The notes below the pieces were generated by a model. That model was not told the DNA's origin. It did not search any database and saw nothing but the letters and a program-made list of their open reading frames with translations. Of a stretch of 64,000 nt of DNA, positions 63,222 to 64,000 are shown in pieces; positions within the stretch are counted from its first letter, which is position 1; each line of letters begins with the position of its first letter. A program made the translations under genes and the position numbers. Location: NCBI RefSeq assembly GCF_001905665.1, contig NZ_LIVX01000005.1, positions 458,134 through 522,133 of the forward strand, in the 5' to 3' direction. The DNA is from Streptomyces sp. CB02261. Its GTDB lineage: Bacteria > Actinomycetota > Actinomycetes > Streptomycetales > Streptomycetaceae.

Positions 63222-63452
63222 TCAGTGAACAAGCCTCAGCGCGGATGCGGCGATGGCGGTGAGTACGGCCACCGGGAGCATGACGCCCCGAAGCCGGGAC
63301 AGCTGCTCTCTGATACCCCGGCCTGTGACGCCGGGCCCGGCGCTGTGTGACTGAAGTGGCGTTCCACACTGCGGACAAGGCAGATCCTGCTCGTGCAACT
63401 CGTACGCTGCCTCTGGGCGGACCGCGCTGGGATTCTCGTCCTTCAACCTCAT
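63222..63452 (-). CDS. Small zinc-ribbon membrane protein
   Basis: ATG 63452 gives 76 residues: MRLKDENPSAVRPEAAYELH, a half zinc-ribbon LPCPQCGTPL, a basic linker and a C-terminal hydrophobic segment LRGVMLPVAVLTAIAASALR. Only one CxxC is present, so zinc would need a dimer, or the Cys may be redox-active. No family was recognised. Confidence 0.55.
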   Translation of the reverse strand: MRLKDENPSAVRPEAAYELHEQDLPCPQCGTPLQSHSAGPGVTGRGIREQLSRLRGVMLPVAVLTAIAASALRLVH

Positions 63453-63643
63453 GCATGAGACAACGCCGCGTCGGGACGCAGGTAGCGGGCATGGCGCCCG
63501 GTGCTGATTCCGTCGCCGCGTCGGGCGCTATCCAGCTTCAGTGGAGTCCTGTCCTGCCGTCGACCGAGCACGCCCAGCCCCCGTACATGCTGCCGGGGCG
63601 CCGGGCCGCCACCGGGCACCCCGTCGCAGCCGCGACCGCTAGG

Positions 63644-64000
63644 TCAGGCGTCGCCGAACGCGATCAGAAATCCGTCCTGCGCCGGCGCGAACACCCTCCC
63701 CTGCGCCGTTCCGAGCCCCGACACGGTAGCCCCGCCAGTCGCTCTCCGCGACGACGTTCTCCATCGGATGCGGCTCCGCGGACAGCCGGTACGACCAGAC
63801 CCTCTTCCCTGTCTGCTCCTCCAGGACCACCAGCTCGCCGGAGCCGTCGGCCACGTACACGTGCCCCCCGGCGACCAGGCGTACCGTCGCCGCCTGGCGC
63901 GGGCTCGTGTACGTCCAGCGCGTGGCGTATCCGGCGGTGGTGTCGAGGGCCTTTACCACCCCCCTCGGTTGGCGACGTACACCCGTCCCGTGCCGAACGC
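63644..64000 (-). pseudogene. PQQ-like beta-propeller C-terminus, frameshifted (5' part outside window)
   Basis: From the window edge the minus strand reads AFGTGRVYVANRG, shifts frame to VVKALDTTAGYATRWTYTSP, VRLVAGGHVYVADGSGELVV and LEEQTGKRVWSYRLSAEPHP, then shifts again to GLGTAQGRVFAPAQDGFLIA FGDA and stops at 63644. GxVYVADGSGxLxVLEExTGKxxW is the repeat of PQQ-type eight-bladed propellers, often the sensor half of Streptomyces Ser/Thr kinases. Two indels in 350 bp. Confidence 0.65.

Overview
The window is high-GC DNA with codon use, gene families and small conserved proteins typical of Streptomyces (DUF6207, DUF6296, DUF6003, DUF6411, DUF6879, SCO4225- and SCO4402-like proteins, lipoproteins, peptidase-inhibitor I36, GTG/TTG starts, rare TTA codons). 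No rRNA, tRNA, CRISPR array or ribosomal-protein operon was seen. It reads as an accessory, possibly chromosome-arm region: short intact genes are separated by many frameshifted or truncated genes and by fragments of at least five insertion-sequence groups (IS5-like, a DDE-type helix-turn-helix fragment, ISL3, IS21 helper, IS110).

Layout. 1-4.3 kb: a PLP enzyme cut by the window edge, a Cys/His-rich protein, IS debris and a small membrane protein. 4.4-7.5 kb: a NACHT-type NTPase with a helical partner gene; the partner's C-terminus and the NTPase's N-terminus carry the same short amyloid-like motif. This is the most interesting system here. 8-12.2 kb: fatty-acid desaturase, a lipoprotein, DUF6296 and other small genes. 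12.7-22.2 kb: hypothetical genes mixed with IS21, IS5 and phosphotransferase debris, DUF6003, a barstar-like protein and the first DUF6207 cassette. 22.7-31.5 kb: methyltransferase, lipoprotein, GNAT acetyltransferase and hypotheticals. 31.5-37.1 kb: a decayed XRE/small-protein/DUF6879 cluster, secreted proteins including an I36 inhibitor, a broken regulator fused to a ricin-lectin tail, a second DUF6207 cassette, a broken phosphotransferase and DUF6411.

37.5-46.3 kb: two genes truncated face to face, a UvrA-like protein, IS110 debris, a DUF4239 membrane protein, a divergent MFS exporter/MarR pair and a VOC protein with a palindromic, apparently leaderless promoter. 46.6-55.2 kb: an ACT-domain gene behind an attenuator-like terminator, IS5 debris, a Tat-exported phage-fibre-like protein, a DHFR-family reductase, a broken FG-GAP protein, the intact DUF6207 cassette and a translationally coupled pair ending in a truncated amidase. 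55.2-61.1 kb: a galactoside-utilisation cluster (truncated ABC permease, GH42 beta-galactosidase, GH36 alpha-galactosidase, LacI regulator). 61.3-64 kb: a broken peptidoglycan-binding protein, a divergent HTH/STAS pair, a zinc-ribbon membrane protein and the broken end of a PQQ-type propeller.

Many breaks are single-base indels, some in homopolymer runs. Some pseudogene calls could therefore be sequencing errors, but the truncations, IS joints and in-frame stops cannot be explained that way. All family assignments come from reading the translations; no database search was run.
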